The notes: generated from the letters alone by a model not told the origin. A DNA stretch of 64,000 nucleotides from Variovorax paradoxus (GCF_000834655.1 NZ_JXQQ01000028.1:284737-348736); one strand, 5' to 3'; counted from the stretch's first letter, positions 43,009 through 52,819 are shown. Program-made: numbers and translations.

Positions 43009-45201
43009 TCAGAAGTTCACCAGCGCCGACAGCTCGAACGAGCGCGGCCGGCCCAGCAGCCACTGGTTGCCGCTGTTCGAGAACGACACGGGATAGGTGC
43101 GGTTGGCCAGGTTGTAGGCCCTGAACGCGAGCTTGAGCGACGGGTTGGCCTGCCAGCTCACGCCCGCGTCGGCCACGGTGTAGGAGCCGATCTTGCGCGA
43201 GTTGGCCGCATCGACCTGGCGCGGGCCGACGTAGCGCACGCCGAAGTCGGCCTCCCACTGGGGCAGGAAGCGCCAGGCGAGCCCCAGATTGGCGGCCTCC
43301 TCCGGCACGCCGAACGGCGTGTTGCCGGCACGCGAGATCAGCCGGCCGCCCACGACTTCGTTGAAGTCGTCGTAGCGCGCGCGCAGCTTCGCGACGTTGG
43401 CTTCGAGCCGGAGCGTGGAGGTCAGCGCCAGGTCGAGCGTGGCCTCGATGCCTTCGGACGACTGCTTGCCGACCTGCTGCGTGACGGTGGGGTCGTTTGC
43501 GTCGCGCGAGAGCAGCTTGTTCTTCTCGATGCGGTAGGCGGCGACGGTCCACGCGCCGCGGCCGTCGGCCAACTGGCGCTTATAGCCGATCTCGACCTGC
43601 TTGCCGGTGCTCAGGTCGAAGCTCGCCTGCGAGACCGAGGTGGTGACCAGCGAGCCCAGCGGGTCGGCCGCACGCGCCACTTGGGCGTAGAACGACTGCG
43701 AGGCATCGGGCGCGTACACCACGCCCAGCCGGCCTGTGCCGTACACGAAGGTCTTCTGGAAGCTGCTGGCCGCGTTCTGCAGGTCGGTGCGCGCGATCTT
43801 CGCGTGGTCCCAGCGCAGGCTGCCCACCACCGACCATTGCCCGTTGAAGGCCAGCTTGTCTTCGGCGAAGAAGGCGAAGGCGCTGGTCCTGGTCTTGTAG
43901 CGCGGCGTGTAGGCCACGGGCGAGGTGTAGACGCCGGGGTTGAAGACGAAGGGATCGACCACCGAGCGGCCGCCGTAGGGCGAGTCGTTGGTGTGCAGGA
44001 AGTCGATGCGGTTCGCGTCGAAGCCCACCAGCACCTGGTTCTTCATGCCGAACAGCGAGTGCCTGAAGGTGGCGTCGGTGCGGTTGCCGACCTGCTCCTG
44101 GTCGTGGCCGATTTCCAGGTAGTCGCCGCGCGTCACGCGGCGCGTGGCGGCGTTGTAGGTGTAGGTCTCGCTGTTGCGCCAGTGGCGCTTGCTGTCCAGG
44201 CGGTAGAGCTGGTTGCGCACGGTGACGGCGTCGCTGGGCGTCCACTGCGCATCGAGGCGGGTCCAGCGGTCGCGGTACTTGATCTCGGCGTCGTCGGGGT
44301 TGTAGTTCTGCTCGCGGGAGAGGCTGCTCACCCGCCCGTTGATGAGCGGCACGCCGTAGTAGCGCTGCGGCGACTGGCGGCCCTCGTCGTGCGAGAGCGT
44401 GAACTGCAGCTGCGGCGACACGTCGAGCCGCACCGCGCCGCCCACGGCCAGGCTCTCGGCATCGCCGCGCACCATGAAGCCGTCGGTCTTGCGGTGGCTG
44501 ATGTCGAAGCGGTAGGAAAGCATGTCGTTGATCGCGCCGCCGCTGCCGAAGGCGACCTGCCGGGTGGCGTCGGAGCCGGCCGTCACGAGCGCCTCGTTCT
44601 GGATCGGGCCGCGCGTGGGCTTCTTGGGCACCACGTTGATCGCGCCGCCGATGGCGCCTTCGCCGAACATCACCGACGCGGCGCCGCGCAGCACCTCGAT
44701 GCGGTCGACCGACCAGGTATCGAAAGGAAAGGTGACCGTGCCCGCGCCCGCGTAGAGGCGCGTGCCGTCGAAAAGCTGCATCACCGAGCCGTGGCCGGTG
44801 AAGCCGCGCGCCGCCAGCGCCGTGCCGCCGTTGCCGGGGCCGGGCGAGCCGGTGATGCCTGTGGCGCGGGTGACCGCATCGACCACGGAAACATCGCCGC
44901 GCGCGCGGATGGCGTCGCCGGTCAGCACCTCGATGCTCGCGGGGGTTTCCAGCGGCGTGAGGCCCAGGCGGCTGCCGGTGTGCGAGGGCTCGTCGATGGC
45001 CAGCGGCGAGCGGCGGCCGGCCTCGACCTGGACCGGCGCGAGGCCGGTGCTGCCGCTGCTCGCATTGCCCGCTGCTTCACCCGATTGCGCCAAGGCGCCG
45101 CCGGGCCCGAAGGCCAGGCTCAACCCCAGCGAAAGACCTGAAAGGCGTGCCCACTGCAGCGGCGCGCCCGTGCGATCGCGCGCCGGCGATGCTTGACCCA
45201 T
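43009..45201 (-). CDS. TonB-dependent outer-membrane receptor under B12 control
   Basis: This 730-residue receptor starts with a signal peptide (LGLSLAFGPGGALAQ). The plug domain contains ETPASIEVLTGDAIRARG, RGFTGHGSVMQLFDGTR and VDRIEVLRGAASVMFGEGAIGGAINVVPK. The rest is a 22-strand beta-barrel ending in ELSALVNF, with the terminal Phe of outer-membrane proteins. Sequence style is that of siderophore receptors, but the cobalamin riboswitch upstream points to corrinoids, cobalt or a cobaltophore as ligand. AGGAGA precedes the ATG at 45201. Confidence 0.9.
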   Translation of the reverse strand: MGQASPARDRTGAPLQWARLSGLSLGLSLAFGPGGALAQSGEAAGNASSGSTGLAPVQVEAGRRSPLAIDEPSHTGSRLGLTPLETPASIEVLTGDAIRARGDVSVVDAVTRATGITGSPGPGNGGTALAARGFTGHGSVMQLFDGTRLYAGAGTVTFPFDTWSVDRIEVLRGAASVMFGEGAIGGAINVVPKKPTRGPIQNEALVTAGSDATRQVAFGSGGAINDMLSYRFDISHRKTDGFMVRGDAESLAVGGAVRLDVSPQLQFTLSHDEGRQSPQRYYGVPLINGRVSSLSREQNYNPDDAEIKYRDRWTRLDAQWTPSDAVTVRNQLYRLDSKRHWRNSETYTYNAATRRVTRGDYLEIGHDQEQVGNRTDATFRHSLFGMKNQVLVGFDANRIDFLHTNDSPYGGRSVVDPFVFNPGVYTSPVAYTPRYKTRTSAFAFFAEDKLAFNGQWSVVGSLRWDHAKIARTDLQNAASSFQKTFVYGTGRLGVVYAPDASQSFYAQVARAADPLGSLVTTSVSQASFDLSTGKQVEIGYKRQLADGRGAWTVAAYRIEKNKLLSRDANDPTVTQQVGKQSSEGIEATLDLALTSTLRLEANVAKLRARYDDFNEVVGGRLISRAGNTPFGVPEEAANLGLAWRFLPQWEADFGVRYVGPRQVDAANSRKIGSYTVADAGVSWQANPSLKLAFRAYNLANRTYPVSFSNSGNQWLLGRPRSFELSALVNF

Positions 45202-45347
45202 GTGACTTCTCCTCGCGACCTGCGTCCCCGCAGGCTCCTGACCGAATGAGGACGTCGAGGGAGGCGGCAAGCGGGCGGGCCGGTCGCGCGAGGGCGGGGC
45301 GGCTGGCCCGGACCCGCACTCCCGCAGCGTCCGAAGGCGGTTGCGAA

Positions 45348-45588
45348 GGCCGGTATCCGGGCTTGCGGAGCGCTCCGATGGGCACTGTGCGTGCGCACCG
45401 GAGCCGAAATCCTCGCCTTCCCACGTCGAAGCGCAGTGGCTGCCAATGCCGACAAGAGGGCATTGGCGTGAGGTTTTCCAGATCCGCTGACCGTTGCGGG
45501 GGCAGCGCAGGAATGGACGCGTCCATGAAGACGCAGCGCACCTGCTTCCCGTTTAACCCCCAGGCCACTGAATGGCATGCGGGGCACC
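45348..45588 (-). promoter_or_regulatory. Cobalamin (AdoCbl/B12) riboswitch
   Basis: On the minus strand the leader shows the B12 aptamer landmarks in order: GGTGCC at 45588-45583, GGGTTAAACGGGAA and CAGGTG, then CCTGCGCTGCCCCCGCAAC, GTCAGCGGA, GCCACTG, GGGAAGGC and finally AGCCCGGATACCGGCC at the 3' end near 45348. All are canonical elements. It stands about 150 bases before the TonB receptor start, so vitamin B12 should repress the receptor and the genes behind it. TATAAT on the minus strand at 45649-45644 may be its -10 box. Confidence 0.95.
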
Positions 45589-45644
45589 TTCGAACCGTGT
45601 GGGTCTTGTTGTTAAGAAAAGCTTACAAAACCCAACGGCCGGAA

Positions 45645-45914
45645 TTATAGGGAGCGGCCTGTGGACAGCGCGGTGAAGCGGCCGTCGTGCACCGGCTTGC
45701 CGTCGGCGCCGAACAGCCGCCGCATCACCGCGACACCCGCGACCAGCGCGTTCGAATAGGTGGCATACGGCTCATGGGCGGCTTCCAGCGGCTCGTAGAC
45801 GTGGCGTTCGCCATCGGCCCGGCCGGCGTCTGCCGCCTCTTCCATCAACACCCAATAGAACTCGCCCACCTCCAGCTCGTGGACGGTGAGCGCGATGTTT
45901 CTGGGCGATGGCAT
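45645..45914 (-). CDS. Small conserved protein of unknown function
   Basis: This 89-residue protein starts MPSPRNIALTVHELEVGEFYWVLMEE. It is rich in acidic residues and ends RFTALSTGRSL. It has no signal peptide or membrane segment. Its stop codon lies within the TATAAT-like box ahead of the B12 riboswitch. The frame composition is normal for the chromosome, so I take it as real. No known domain is recognised. Confidence 0.65.
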   Translation of the reverse strand: MPSPRNIALTVHELEVGEFYWVLMEEAADAGRADGERHVYEPLEAAHEPYATYSNALVAGVAVMRRLFGADGKPVHDGRFTALSTGRSL

Positions 45915-46075
45915 GGGATGAGAGAAATGTGCGGAGGACAGGCGGTTTCCTTTGAATGAATTGGCGGCTCGGGCGGTTGACAGCTTCCGGGCTTCTCCTA
46001 CAGAGGGTTGGCAAAGCGAGAACTAATGTGGTTGTAAGAAACCTTCAACCAGACCAACCAGAACCCGGAGGCCCC

Positions 46076-46480
46076 ATGAAGCACTTCACCCTTGAATCGA
46101 ACATGCGAGCGAATATCGGCGGTGCGTTCTATCCGACCGGTTATTCGATGGTGATGTTCCCGAACGCCGACGACGCCGACCGGGTCGGGCGCCAACTGAT
46201 CGAGAGCGGCGTGAGCGGCGACGAGGTCTACCTGCTTCCCGCCGCGACGGTGCTGGCGGAGATCACGCCCACGGCGAGCGACGCCGACAACCCACTGCCC
46301 TCGGCCGGCACCGAGGGCGCCACGGTACGCGCCTATACCAAGCTCGCGCGCGAAGGCCACGCGGCCCTCCTGGTCAAGACGAAGAACGAAGAGGCCGCCG
46401 ACCGCCTGATGGAAGTGGTGCGCACCGTTCCGTATTCCATCGCGCAGCGCTATCGCACGCTGGTCATCGAAGACCTCTGA
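46076..46480 (+). CDS. Small conserved protein of unknown function
   Basis: This 134-residue protein follows CGGAG by 7 bases. It has YSMVMFPNADDADRVGRQLIESGVSGDEVYLL, which resembles a ferredoxin-like or stress-related helper fold, and a C-terminal KTKNEEAADRLMEVVRTVPYSIAQRYRTLVIEDL. There is no signal peptide. It lies alone, convergent with the antiporter gene. The family cannot be named from the sequence. Confidence 0.7.
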   Translation: MKHFTLESNMRANIGGAFYPTGYSMVMFPNADDADRVGRQLIESGVSGDEVYLLPAATVLAEITPTASDADNPLPSAGTEGATVRAYTKLAREGHAALLVKTKNEEAADRLMEVVRTVPYSIAQRYRTLVIEDL

Positions 46481-46494
46481 AGCGGCGCCGGCGC

Positions 46495-48204
46495 TCAAGC
46501 CGGCACGGCCATCGACACCGCGCGCTGCACCACGTCGCGCGCCATGGCCTGGGCCAGTTCGTGCTCGCCGAGGAAGACGGTTACGGCCGTCTCCTGCGTG
46601 AGCAGGCGCGCCTCCTGTTCGTTGTGGCTGCGGATCACGGTCTGTATCGCGGGATTGAGCGTGCGGGCGGTCTCGATCATCTGGCGCACGTTCAGGGTGT
46701 CGGGCGTGGCCACCACCAGCACGCGGGCGCGCGCAACGTGCGCCTGGATCAGCACCGCGGGGTCCGCGGCATCGCCCCACACGGCCGCGATGCCGCCCTC
46801 GCGCAGCTTCTCGACCAGTTCGCGGTTCTGCTCGGCCACCACGTAGGGAATGTCGTTCGCCTCCAGCTCGGCGGCGATGCGGCGCCCCACGCGCCCGTAG
46901 CCGACCAGCACCACCTGCTTGGAGAGGTACTTCGCCTCGGTCGTCATCGGCAATTCGGCCAGCGGGTCGTCGCGCGATTCGAGTCCGCGGGCGAAGGACG
47001 AATGGGCATGCAGCCACTTCTGCATCGGCGCGATGAGGCTGAACCACAGCGGGTTGGTGGCAATGGAAATCAGCGCGCCCGCGAGCACTAGGCTCTGCCC
47101 CTCGACCGGCAGCAGCCCGAGCGATACGCCGAGGCCGGCCAGGATGAACGAGAACTCGCCGATCTGCGCCAGGCTCGCGCTCACCGTAAGCGCCGTGCCC
47201 AGCGGGTAGCGGAACACCAGCACCAGCGCGCAGGCCGCGAGTGACTTGCCCAGCACGATCACCAGCACCACCGCGAGCACCTGCAGCGGGCGGTCGATCA
47301 GCACCGAGGGGTCGAACAGCATGCCCACCGACACGAAGAACAGCACGGCGAAGGCATCGCGCAGCGGCAGCGATTCCTGCGCCGCCCGGTGGCTGAACTG
47401 CGACTCGCGCATGACCATGCCCGCGAAGAAGGCGCCGAGCGCGAACGACACGCCGAAGAGCGCCGCCGAGGCGAAGGCGATGCTCACGGCGGCCGCCACC
47501 ACGCACAGCGTGAACAGCTCGCGCGAGCCGGTGCGCGTGACCTGCCAGAGGATCCAGGGGAACACGCGACGGCCCACCACCAGCATCAGCGCGACGAAGC
47601 CGCCGACCTGCAGCAGCGTGAGGCCGAGGGTCTGCCAGAGCGGGTCCGGGGGGCCGCCCCCGTTGTCGGGGGTGCCGCCGAGCGCGCCGGCCAGCGGCGG
47701 CATGAGCACCAGCACGAGCACCATGGCCAGGTCTTCGACGACGAGCCAGCCGATGGCGATGCGGCCGGTGAATGAATCGAGGATGCCCAGGCTCTCGAGC
47801 GCACGCAGCAGCACGACCGTGCTGGCCACCGAGAGCGCCAAGCCGAACACGAGCGCGGCGCCAGGGCTCCAGCCCCACCACATCGCAAGGCCGCCCCCGA
47901 GCAGCGTGGCCACGGCGATCTGCGCCAGCGCGCCGGGCAACGCGATCTTGCGCACGGCCAGGAGGTCGTCGAGGGAAAAGTGGAGGCCGACGCCGAACAT
48001 CAGCAACATGACGCCGATTTCGGCGAGCTGCGCGGCGATGCCTGCATCAGCCACGAAGCCGGGGGTGAACGGGCCGATGATCACGCCCGCCAGGAGGTAG
48101 CCCACGAGCGCCGGCAGCCGCAGCTTGGCCGCCAGGAAGCCGAACACCAGCGCCAGGCCAAGGCCGGCGGCGATGGTGTTGATGAGGGAAACGCTGTGCG
48201 GCAT
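46495..48204 (-). CDS. CPA2 cation:proton antiporter with TrkA-N domain (YbaL/KefB-like)
   Basis: This 569-residue protein has about twelve N-terminal membrane helices (LPALVGYLLAGVIIGPFTPGF, LAEIGVMLLMFGVGLHFSLDDLL) typical of CPA2 antiporters. The C-terminal third is a TrkA-N Rossmann domain (VVLVGYGRVGRRIAAELEAN) that binds NAD or another nucleotide. It exchanges K+ or Na+ for protons across the inner membrane. It lies 77 bases downstream of DctA on the same strand. Confidence 0.9.
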   Translation of the reverse strand: MPHSVSLINTIAAGLGLALVFGFLAAKLRLPALVGYLLAGVIIGPFTPGFVADAGIAAQLAEIGVMLLMFGVGLHFSLDDLLAVRKIALPGALAQIAVATLLGGGLAMWWGWSPGAALVFGLALSVASTVVLLRALESLGILDSFTGRIAIGWLVVEDLAMVLVLVLMPPLAGALGGTPDNGGGPPDPLWQTLGLTLLQVGGFVALMLVVGRRVFPWILWQVTRTGSRELFTLCVVAAAVSIAFASAALFGVSFALGAFFAGMVMRESQFSHRAAQESLPLRDAFAVLFFVSVGMLFDPSVLIDRPLQVLAVVLVIVLGKSLAACALVLVFRYPLGTALTVSASLAQIGEFSFILAGLGVSLGLLPVEGQSLVLAGALISIATNPLWFSLIAPMQKWLHAHSSFARGLESRDDPLAELPMTTEAKYLSKQVVLVGYGRVGRRIAAELEANDIPYVVAEQNRELVEKLREGGIAAVWGDAADPAVLIQAHVARARVLVVATPDTLNVRQMIETARTLNPAIQTVIRSHNEQEARLLTQETAVTVFLGEHELAQAMARDVVQRAVSMAVPA

Positions 48205-48281
48205 CGCTGCATTTTGCAGGAACGATGCCTACCCTTTTATTTCACACGGCCTTCCGGGGAACGCCGTTCAACGGGGGGAAT

Positions 48282-49625
48282 TCACCCCGCCATCTTGCTG
48301 TCGCGGGCGCCCTCAAGCACTTCGGGCTCTTGCGCCTCGACCCAGCTCTCGTTGTTCAGGCCCGCCTGCAGGCGCTCGGTGTCGAGTTCGTTGGTCCACT
48401 TGGCAACGACGATGGTCGCCACGCCGTTGCCGATCAGGTTGGTCAGCGCGCGCGCTTCCGACATGAAACGGTCGATGCCCAGGATGAGCGCAAGCCCCGC
48501 CACCGGCACGTGGCCCACCGCAGAGAGCGTCGCCGCCAGCACGATGAAGCCGCTGCCGGTAACACCCGCCGCGCCCTTGGAGGTGAGCAGCAGCACCGCG
48601 AGCAAGGTGATCTCCTGCACCAGCGTCATCGGCGTGTTGGTGGCCTGCGCGATGAACACCGCCGCCATCGTGAGGTAGATCGAGGTGCCGTCCAGGTTGA
48701 ACGAGTAGCCGGTGGGGATCACCAGGCCCACGCAGGTCTTGTTGGCGCCCAGGTTCTCCATCTTCTCCATCATGCGCGGCAGCACCGATTCGCTGGAGGA
48801 CGTGCCCAGCACGATCAGGAGCTCTTCCTTGATGTACTTGATGAACTTCCAGATGCTGAACCCGTGGAAGCGCGCAATGAGCCCGAGCACCACGAAGATG
48901 AACAGGAGGCACGTGAGATAGAACGTCCCCATCAGCTTGCCCAGCGAGAACAGGCTGCCCACGCCGTACTTGCCGATGGTGAACGCCATCGCGCCGAAGG
49001 CGCCGATGGGCGCGAGCTTCATGATGTAGTTGACGATGCCGAAGAGCACGTGCGAGCCCTTCTCGATCACGTCGAACACCAGCGTGCCGCGGCCGCCGAA
49101 ACGGTGCAGCGCAAAGCCGAACAGCACCGCGATCAAGAGCACCTGCAGGATCTCGCCCTTGGCGAAGGCATCCACGATGGTGTTGGGAATGATGTTGAGG
49201 ATGAAGTCGACCGTGCCGGTCATCTTGCCCGGGCCGGTGTACGCGGCGATGGACTTGGTGTCCAGCGTGGTCGGATCGATGTTCATGCCCACGCCGGGCT
49301 TGAGCACGTTGACCAGCACGAGGCCGACCACCAGCGCGATGGAGCTCACGACCTCGAAGTACAGGAGCGCGAGGCCCCCGGTCTTGCCGACCTTCTTCAT
49401 GTCTTCCATGCCGGCGATACCGACCACCACCGTGCAGAAGATGATCGGCGCGATGATCATCTTGATGAGCTTGATGAAGCCGTCGCCCAGGGGCTTCATG
49501 CTTTCGCCCACGCTGGGATAGAAGTACCCCAGCAGCACGCCGATGATCACCGCGGTGATCACCTGCACGTAGAGGGAGCGGTAGAGCGGGAGCTTCTTGG
49601 CGGGTGTGTTTGTTGTGTGTTCCAT
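48282..49625 (-). CDS. dctA: C4-dicarboxylate/H+ (Na+) symporter DctA
   Basis: This 447-residue membrane protein belongs to the glutamate/dicarboxylate symporter family. [20 protein letters not shown] is the serine-rich reentrant loop, and [21 protein letters not shown] (shown in part) is the substrate- and cation-binding motif in helix 7. DctA takes up succinate, fumarate and malate. The phaB gene follows further along; the spacer holds a terminator for it. Confidence 0.93.
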   Translation of the reverse strand: MEHTTNTPAKKLPLYRSLYVQVITAVIIGVLLGYFYPSVGESMKPLGDGFIKLIKMIIAPIIFCTVVVGIAGMEDMKKVGKTGGLALLYFEVVSSIALVVGLVLVNVLKPGVGMNIDPTTLDTKSIAAYTGPGKMTGTVDFILNIIPNTIVDAFAKGEILQVLLIAVLFGFALHRFGGRGTLVFDVIEKGSHVLFGIVNYIMKLAPIGAFGAMAFTIGKYGVGSLFSLGKLMGTFYLTCLLFIFVVLGLIARFHGFSIWKFIKYIKEELLIVLGTSSSESVLPRMMEKMENLGANKTCVGLVIPTGYSFNLDGTSIYLTMAAVFIAQATNTPMTLVQEITLLAVLLLTSKGAAGVTGSGFIVLAATLSAVGHVPVAGLALILGIDRFMSEARALTNLIGNGVATIVVAKWTNELDTERLQAGLNNESWVEAQEPEVLEGARDSKMAG

Positions 49626-49704
49626 GACTTGCCTCCGGGAAGGGTTGAGAACTGTAGGTTCCGGATCAGGGGTTTTCCATTCGTAGAAGCCACATCCTGC
49701 AAAT

Positions 49705-49730
49705 GAAAAAACCCGCCGTAGCGGGTTTTG
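49705..49730 (-). terminator. Rho-independent terminator of phaB
   Basis: On the minus strand CCCGC and GCGGG pair around TACG, followed by a run of six T. It lies 24 bases past the phaB stop. The plus-strand side also has T-residues, but no gene ends there on that strand. Confidence 0.85.
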
Positions 49731-49753
49731 TGGATCAGGTGGTGGTCAGCATC

Positions 49754-50491
49754 TCAGTGCATGTGCAGGCCGCCGTTGACCGAGAAGTCGGCCCCCGTGG
49801 AGTAGCCGCCTTCGTCCGTTGCCAGCCACGAGATGATCGAGGCGATCTCGCTGGGCTCGCCCAGGCGCTTGACCGGAATGGTGGCCACGATCTTGTCGAG
49901 CACTTCCTGGCGGATGGCCTTGACCATGTCGGTGCCGATGTAGCCCGGGCTCACGGTATTGACCGTCACGCCCTTGTTGGCCAGCTCCTGCGCCAGCGCC
50001 ATCGTGAAGCCGTGCATGCCGGCCTTGGCCGCCGAATAGTTGGTCTGCCCCGCCTGGCCCTTGGCGCCGTTGACCGAGCTGATGTTGATGATGCGGCCCC
50101 AGCCCTTCTCGACCATGTCGCCCACCACCTGCTTGGTGACGTTGAACATGCTGTTGAGGTTGGTCTCGATGACCGCGCTCCAGTCCTCGGGCGTCATCTT
50201 GAGGAACATGCGGTCGCGCGTGATGCCTGCGTTGTTGACCAGCACGTCGATGGGGCCATGGGCTGCCTTGGCGGCGGAGAAGGCCTCGACGGTGGATTGC
50301 CAGTCGCCGACATTGCCGACGGAGGCGTGGAACTCGAAGCCTTCGGCTTTCTGTTCGGCGAGCCACTTGGCATGGTCGCGCGTAGGGCCGCAACCGGCGA
50401 CCACGGTGAATCCGTCCTTGTGCAGACGTTGGCAGATGGCTGTTCCGATGCCACCCATGCCTCCGGTGACATATGCAACTTTCTTGCTCAT
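49754..50491 (-). CDS. phaB: Acetoacetyl-CoA reductase PhaB
   Basis: This 245-residue SDR reduces acetoacetyl-CoA to (R)-3-hydroxybutyryl-CoA with NADPH for polyhydroxybutyrate synthesis. YVTGGMGGIGTAICQRL is the cofactor site, IDVLVNNAGITRDRMF and IINISSVNG precede the catalytic Tyr and Lys of TNYSAAKAGMHGF, and the end reads FSVNGGLHMH, as in known PhaB. AAGGA lies before the ATG. It is apart from phaA and phaC, which lie 11 kb away. Confidence 0.94.
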   Translation of the reverse strand: MSKKVAYVTGGMGGIGTAICQRLHKDGFTVVAGCGPTRDHAKWLAEQKAEGFEFHASVGNVGDWQSTVEAFSAAKAAHGPIDVLVNNAGITRDRMFLKMTPEDWSAVIETNLNSMFNVTKQVVGDMVEKGWGRIINISSVNGAKGQAGQTNYSAAKAGMHGFTMALAQELANKGVTVNTVSPGYIGTDMVKAIRQEVLDKIVATIPVKRLGEPSEIASIISWLATDEGGYSTGADFSVNGGLHMH

Positions 50492-50685
50492 GAAATTTCC
50501 TTGATGTGTGCTTAGCAAAAGCCTGAACGGCCGCCTTCACTCTAGCCATTTTCACGCCATCGACCTCTGAGGAAAACACTGAGCCAAGCTTGCAACCAGC
50601 TGTCACGGCGCGGTGCGCGGGTGCAACCTATATGCTGCGCCCTGTACGCTCTTGCAGCGGCAAGGCAGCCAAGGAGTTCGAAAGT

Positions 50686-51336
50686 ATGAATTTCGGGATC
50701 ATCGTATTCCCCGACGTCGAGGAACTCGATTTCGTCGGGCCCTGGGAAATGCTCACCATGTGGAGCAAGCTCGCAGCGGGGCCGCAGCAGTGCCTCATCG
50801 TCGCCGAGAAGCGCGAGCCGGTGATCTGCGCGAAGGGTCTTTCGATCAATCCGCACGTTTCCTTTGCCGACTGCCCGCCGCTCGACTACCTGCTCGTGCC
50901 CGGCGGCATGGGCACGCGGCGCGAGGTCGACAACCCCGCGATGGTGCAGTTCCTGGCCGCGCAGGCACCACGATGCAAGGCGCTGCTCTCGGTGTGTACC
51001 GGCGCCTTCGTGCTGCACGCGGCCGGACTGCTCTCGGGCAAGACCGCGACCACGCACTGGGGCTCGCTCGATCGCCTGCGCGCGCTCGGCGACGTGAACG
51101 TGGTCGAGCAGCGCTTCGTGCAGGACGGAGATGTGTGGACCTCAGCCGGCGTCTCGGCGGGAACCGACCTGATGCTTGCCTTCATCGCCCACACGGCCGG
51201 CGAGGAAGCGGCGGCCAAGGTGCAGCTGCAGGCCGAGTACTACCCGGCGGACACGGTCTACGGCAACACGGCGAGCCACGAGCGCGCACCGGCTTACGTG
51301 CGCAAGCCGGGCGGCACGCTGCGCAAGACGCCGTGA
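50686..51336 (+). CDS. DJ-1/PfpI-family protein (isonitrile-hydratase-like)
   Basis: This 216-residue protein has the DJ-1/PfpI fold. The nucleophile is Cys104 in LLSVCTGAFVLHAAGLLSG, and the start FGIIVFPDVEELDFVGPWE carries the partner glutamate. Members include isonitrile hydratases and stress proteins. AAGGAG precedes the ATG by 10 bases. It overlaps the CinA-type gene by 4 bases. Confidence 0.88.
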   Translation: MNFGIIVFPDVEELDFVGPWEMLTMWSKLAAGPQQCLIVAEKREPVICAKGLSINPHVSFADCPPLDYLLVPGGMGTRREVDNPAMVQFLAAQAPRCKALLSVCTGAFVLHAAGLLSGKTATTHWGSLDRLRALGDVNVVEQRFVQDGDVWTSAGVSAGTDLMLAFIAHTAGEEAAAKVQLQAEYYPADTVYGNTASHERAPAYVRKPGGTLRKTP

Positions 51337-51854
51337 GCGCTGTCCCTTCATCCGGACTGGAACCCCTCGCGGTGCTCGCCGCCCGCGTCGGCGCGACGCT
51401 GCGCGAGCGGCGCCAGACGGTGGCGGTCGCCGAATCGTCGGCCGGCGGCCTCGTCTCGGCGGCCCTGCTCGCCATTCCCGGCGCCTCGGCTTTCTTCCTC
51501 GGCGGCGCGGTCGTCTATTCGCGGCGTGCCGGAAAAGCATTGCTGGGGCTCACGCGCGAAGACATGGGCGACATGCGCGGGGAAACCGAGCCCTACGCCC
51601 GGTTCATCGCAGCCCGCATCCGCGAGAGCCATCGCGCAACGTGGGGCATCTGCGAGAGCGGCGCGGCCGGGCCTTCGGGCAGTCCGTACGGCGATGCGCC
51701 GGGCCACCTGTGCGTGGCGGTCGCAGGCGCCGCCACCGCGAGCCGGACCATCGAGACCGGCAACACAGACCGCCCGGCCAACATGGAAGTGTTCGCGCGG
51801 CAACTGCTCCTGCTTTTCGACGAGACGCTGCGGGCGCAAGACGCTGCTGCCTGA
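51333..51854 (+). CDS. CinA-family nicotinamide-nucleotide amidase (PncC-like)
   Basis: This 173-residue protein starts with GTG overlapping the DJ-1 gene stop. It covers a stand-alone CinA C-terminal domain: VAVAESSAGGLVSAALLAIPGAS and FLGGAVVYSRRAGKALLGL are family blocks, with CESGAAGPSGSPYGDAPGHLCVAV after them. The family deamidates nicotinamide mononucleotide to recycle NAD. It probably works with the DJ-1 protein on a related small molecule. Confidence 0.85.
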   Translation: MSAVPSSGLEPLAVLAARVGATLRERRQTVAVAESSAGGLVSAALLAIPGASAFFLGGAVVYSRRAGKALLGLTREDMGDMRGETEPYARFIAARIRESHRATWGICESGAAGPSGSPYGDAPGHLCVAVAGAATASRTIETGNTDRPANMEVFARQLLLLFDETLRAQDAAA

Positions 51855-51873
51855 TCCCGTCGGCGCGCCGCAG

Positions 51874-52755
51874 CTATGACGCCCGTCGCGACGTGCTTGA
51901 AATCGCAATACCGGCAAACACCATCAGCAGCCCGACGACCAGGCTCCAGCGCACCGGCTCGTCCATGAGCGCCCATCCGGAGAAAGCCGCAGCGATCGGG
52001 TTGACGGTGACGGACAGCGCCACGAGCGTCGGCGTGGTCTTCGCGAGCGCATAAGACCACAGGAAGAAGCAGACCGCACCGCCGAACACCCCGAGGTAGG
52101 CGATCGACATCCACTGGACATTGCCGAACTGCGCCATCGGCGCGTAGCCGCCGCGCCAGGCGCTGATCGCAACGAGGCACAAGGCGCCGCTGCCCATTGC
52201 CACCACCGTGAACGGCATGGGCCCGGTCTCCCGGATCACGGGCCGCGACCACACGCTGTAGAACGCCATGCACAGTGCGGCGCCGAGCATGACGAGGTCG
52301 CCGCGCCATGCGCCGGGCGGCGCTGCCGAGAGGCCCGAGATCAACGCCATGCCCACGCCGCCCATCGCCATGAAAACGCCCACCGACTTGCGCGCCGTGA
52401 GCCGCTCCACCCCGAGCAGCGCCGCGATCGCCATGGTGAGCAGCGGCAAGGTCGACAGCGCGAGCGCACCGCGCGCGGCCGTCGTGAAATGAAGCGACAG
52501 GTTGAACAGCGCCGGAAACACACCGAAGAACAGCAGCCCGAGCCCGACGACCCTCGGCAGCATCTGCCGCCGCGGCAGGTCTTGCCGCCGGAACAGCGCA
52601 AGCGGCAACAGCAGCGCGAAGCCGATGCCGAAACGCAGCGACCCCAGCGCCACCGGATCGATCGCGCCCGCGACGAAACGCGTCGCACCGACGGCAGCGC
52701 CGCCCATGGCGCTCGACAGCACGGCGGCGAGCAGGCCCGAAAGAAGTGCACTCAC
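51874..52755 (-). CDS. DMT-superfamily EamA transporter
   Basis: This 293-residue protein has ten hydrophobic helices in two EamA halves (VALGSLRFGIGFALLLPLALF near the start, VQWMSIAYLGVFGGAVCFFLWSYALA in the second half). It probably exports amino acids or other metabolites across the inner membrane. It is divergent from a LysR gene whose likely target it is. Confidence 0.87.
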   Translation of the reverse strand: MSALLSGLLAAVLSSAMGGAAVGATRFVAGAIDPVALGSLRFGIGFALLLPLALFRRQDLPRRQMLPRVVGLGLLFFGVFPALFNLSLHFTTAARGALALSTLPLLTMAIAALLGVERLTARKSVGVFMAMGGVGMALISGLSAAPPGAWRGDLVMLGAALCMAFYSVWSRPVIRETGPMPFTVVAMGSGALCLVAISAWRGGYAPMAQFGNVQWMSIAYLGVFGGAVCFFLWSYALAKTTPTLVALSVTVNPIAAAFSGWALMDEPVRWSLVVGLLMVFAGIAISSTSRRAS

Positions 52756-52819
52756 CGGCGTCCCTTGTGTCTTGTTGAAGGACGATGCTAAATACCGGTT
52801 ATTGATTACACAATCGAAT

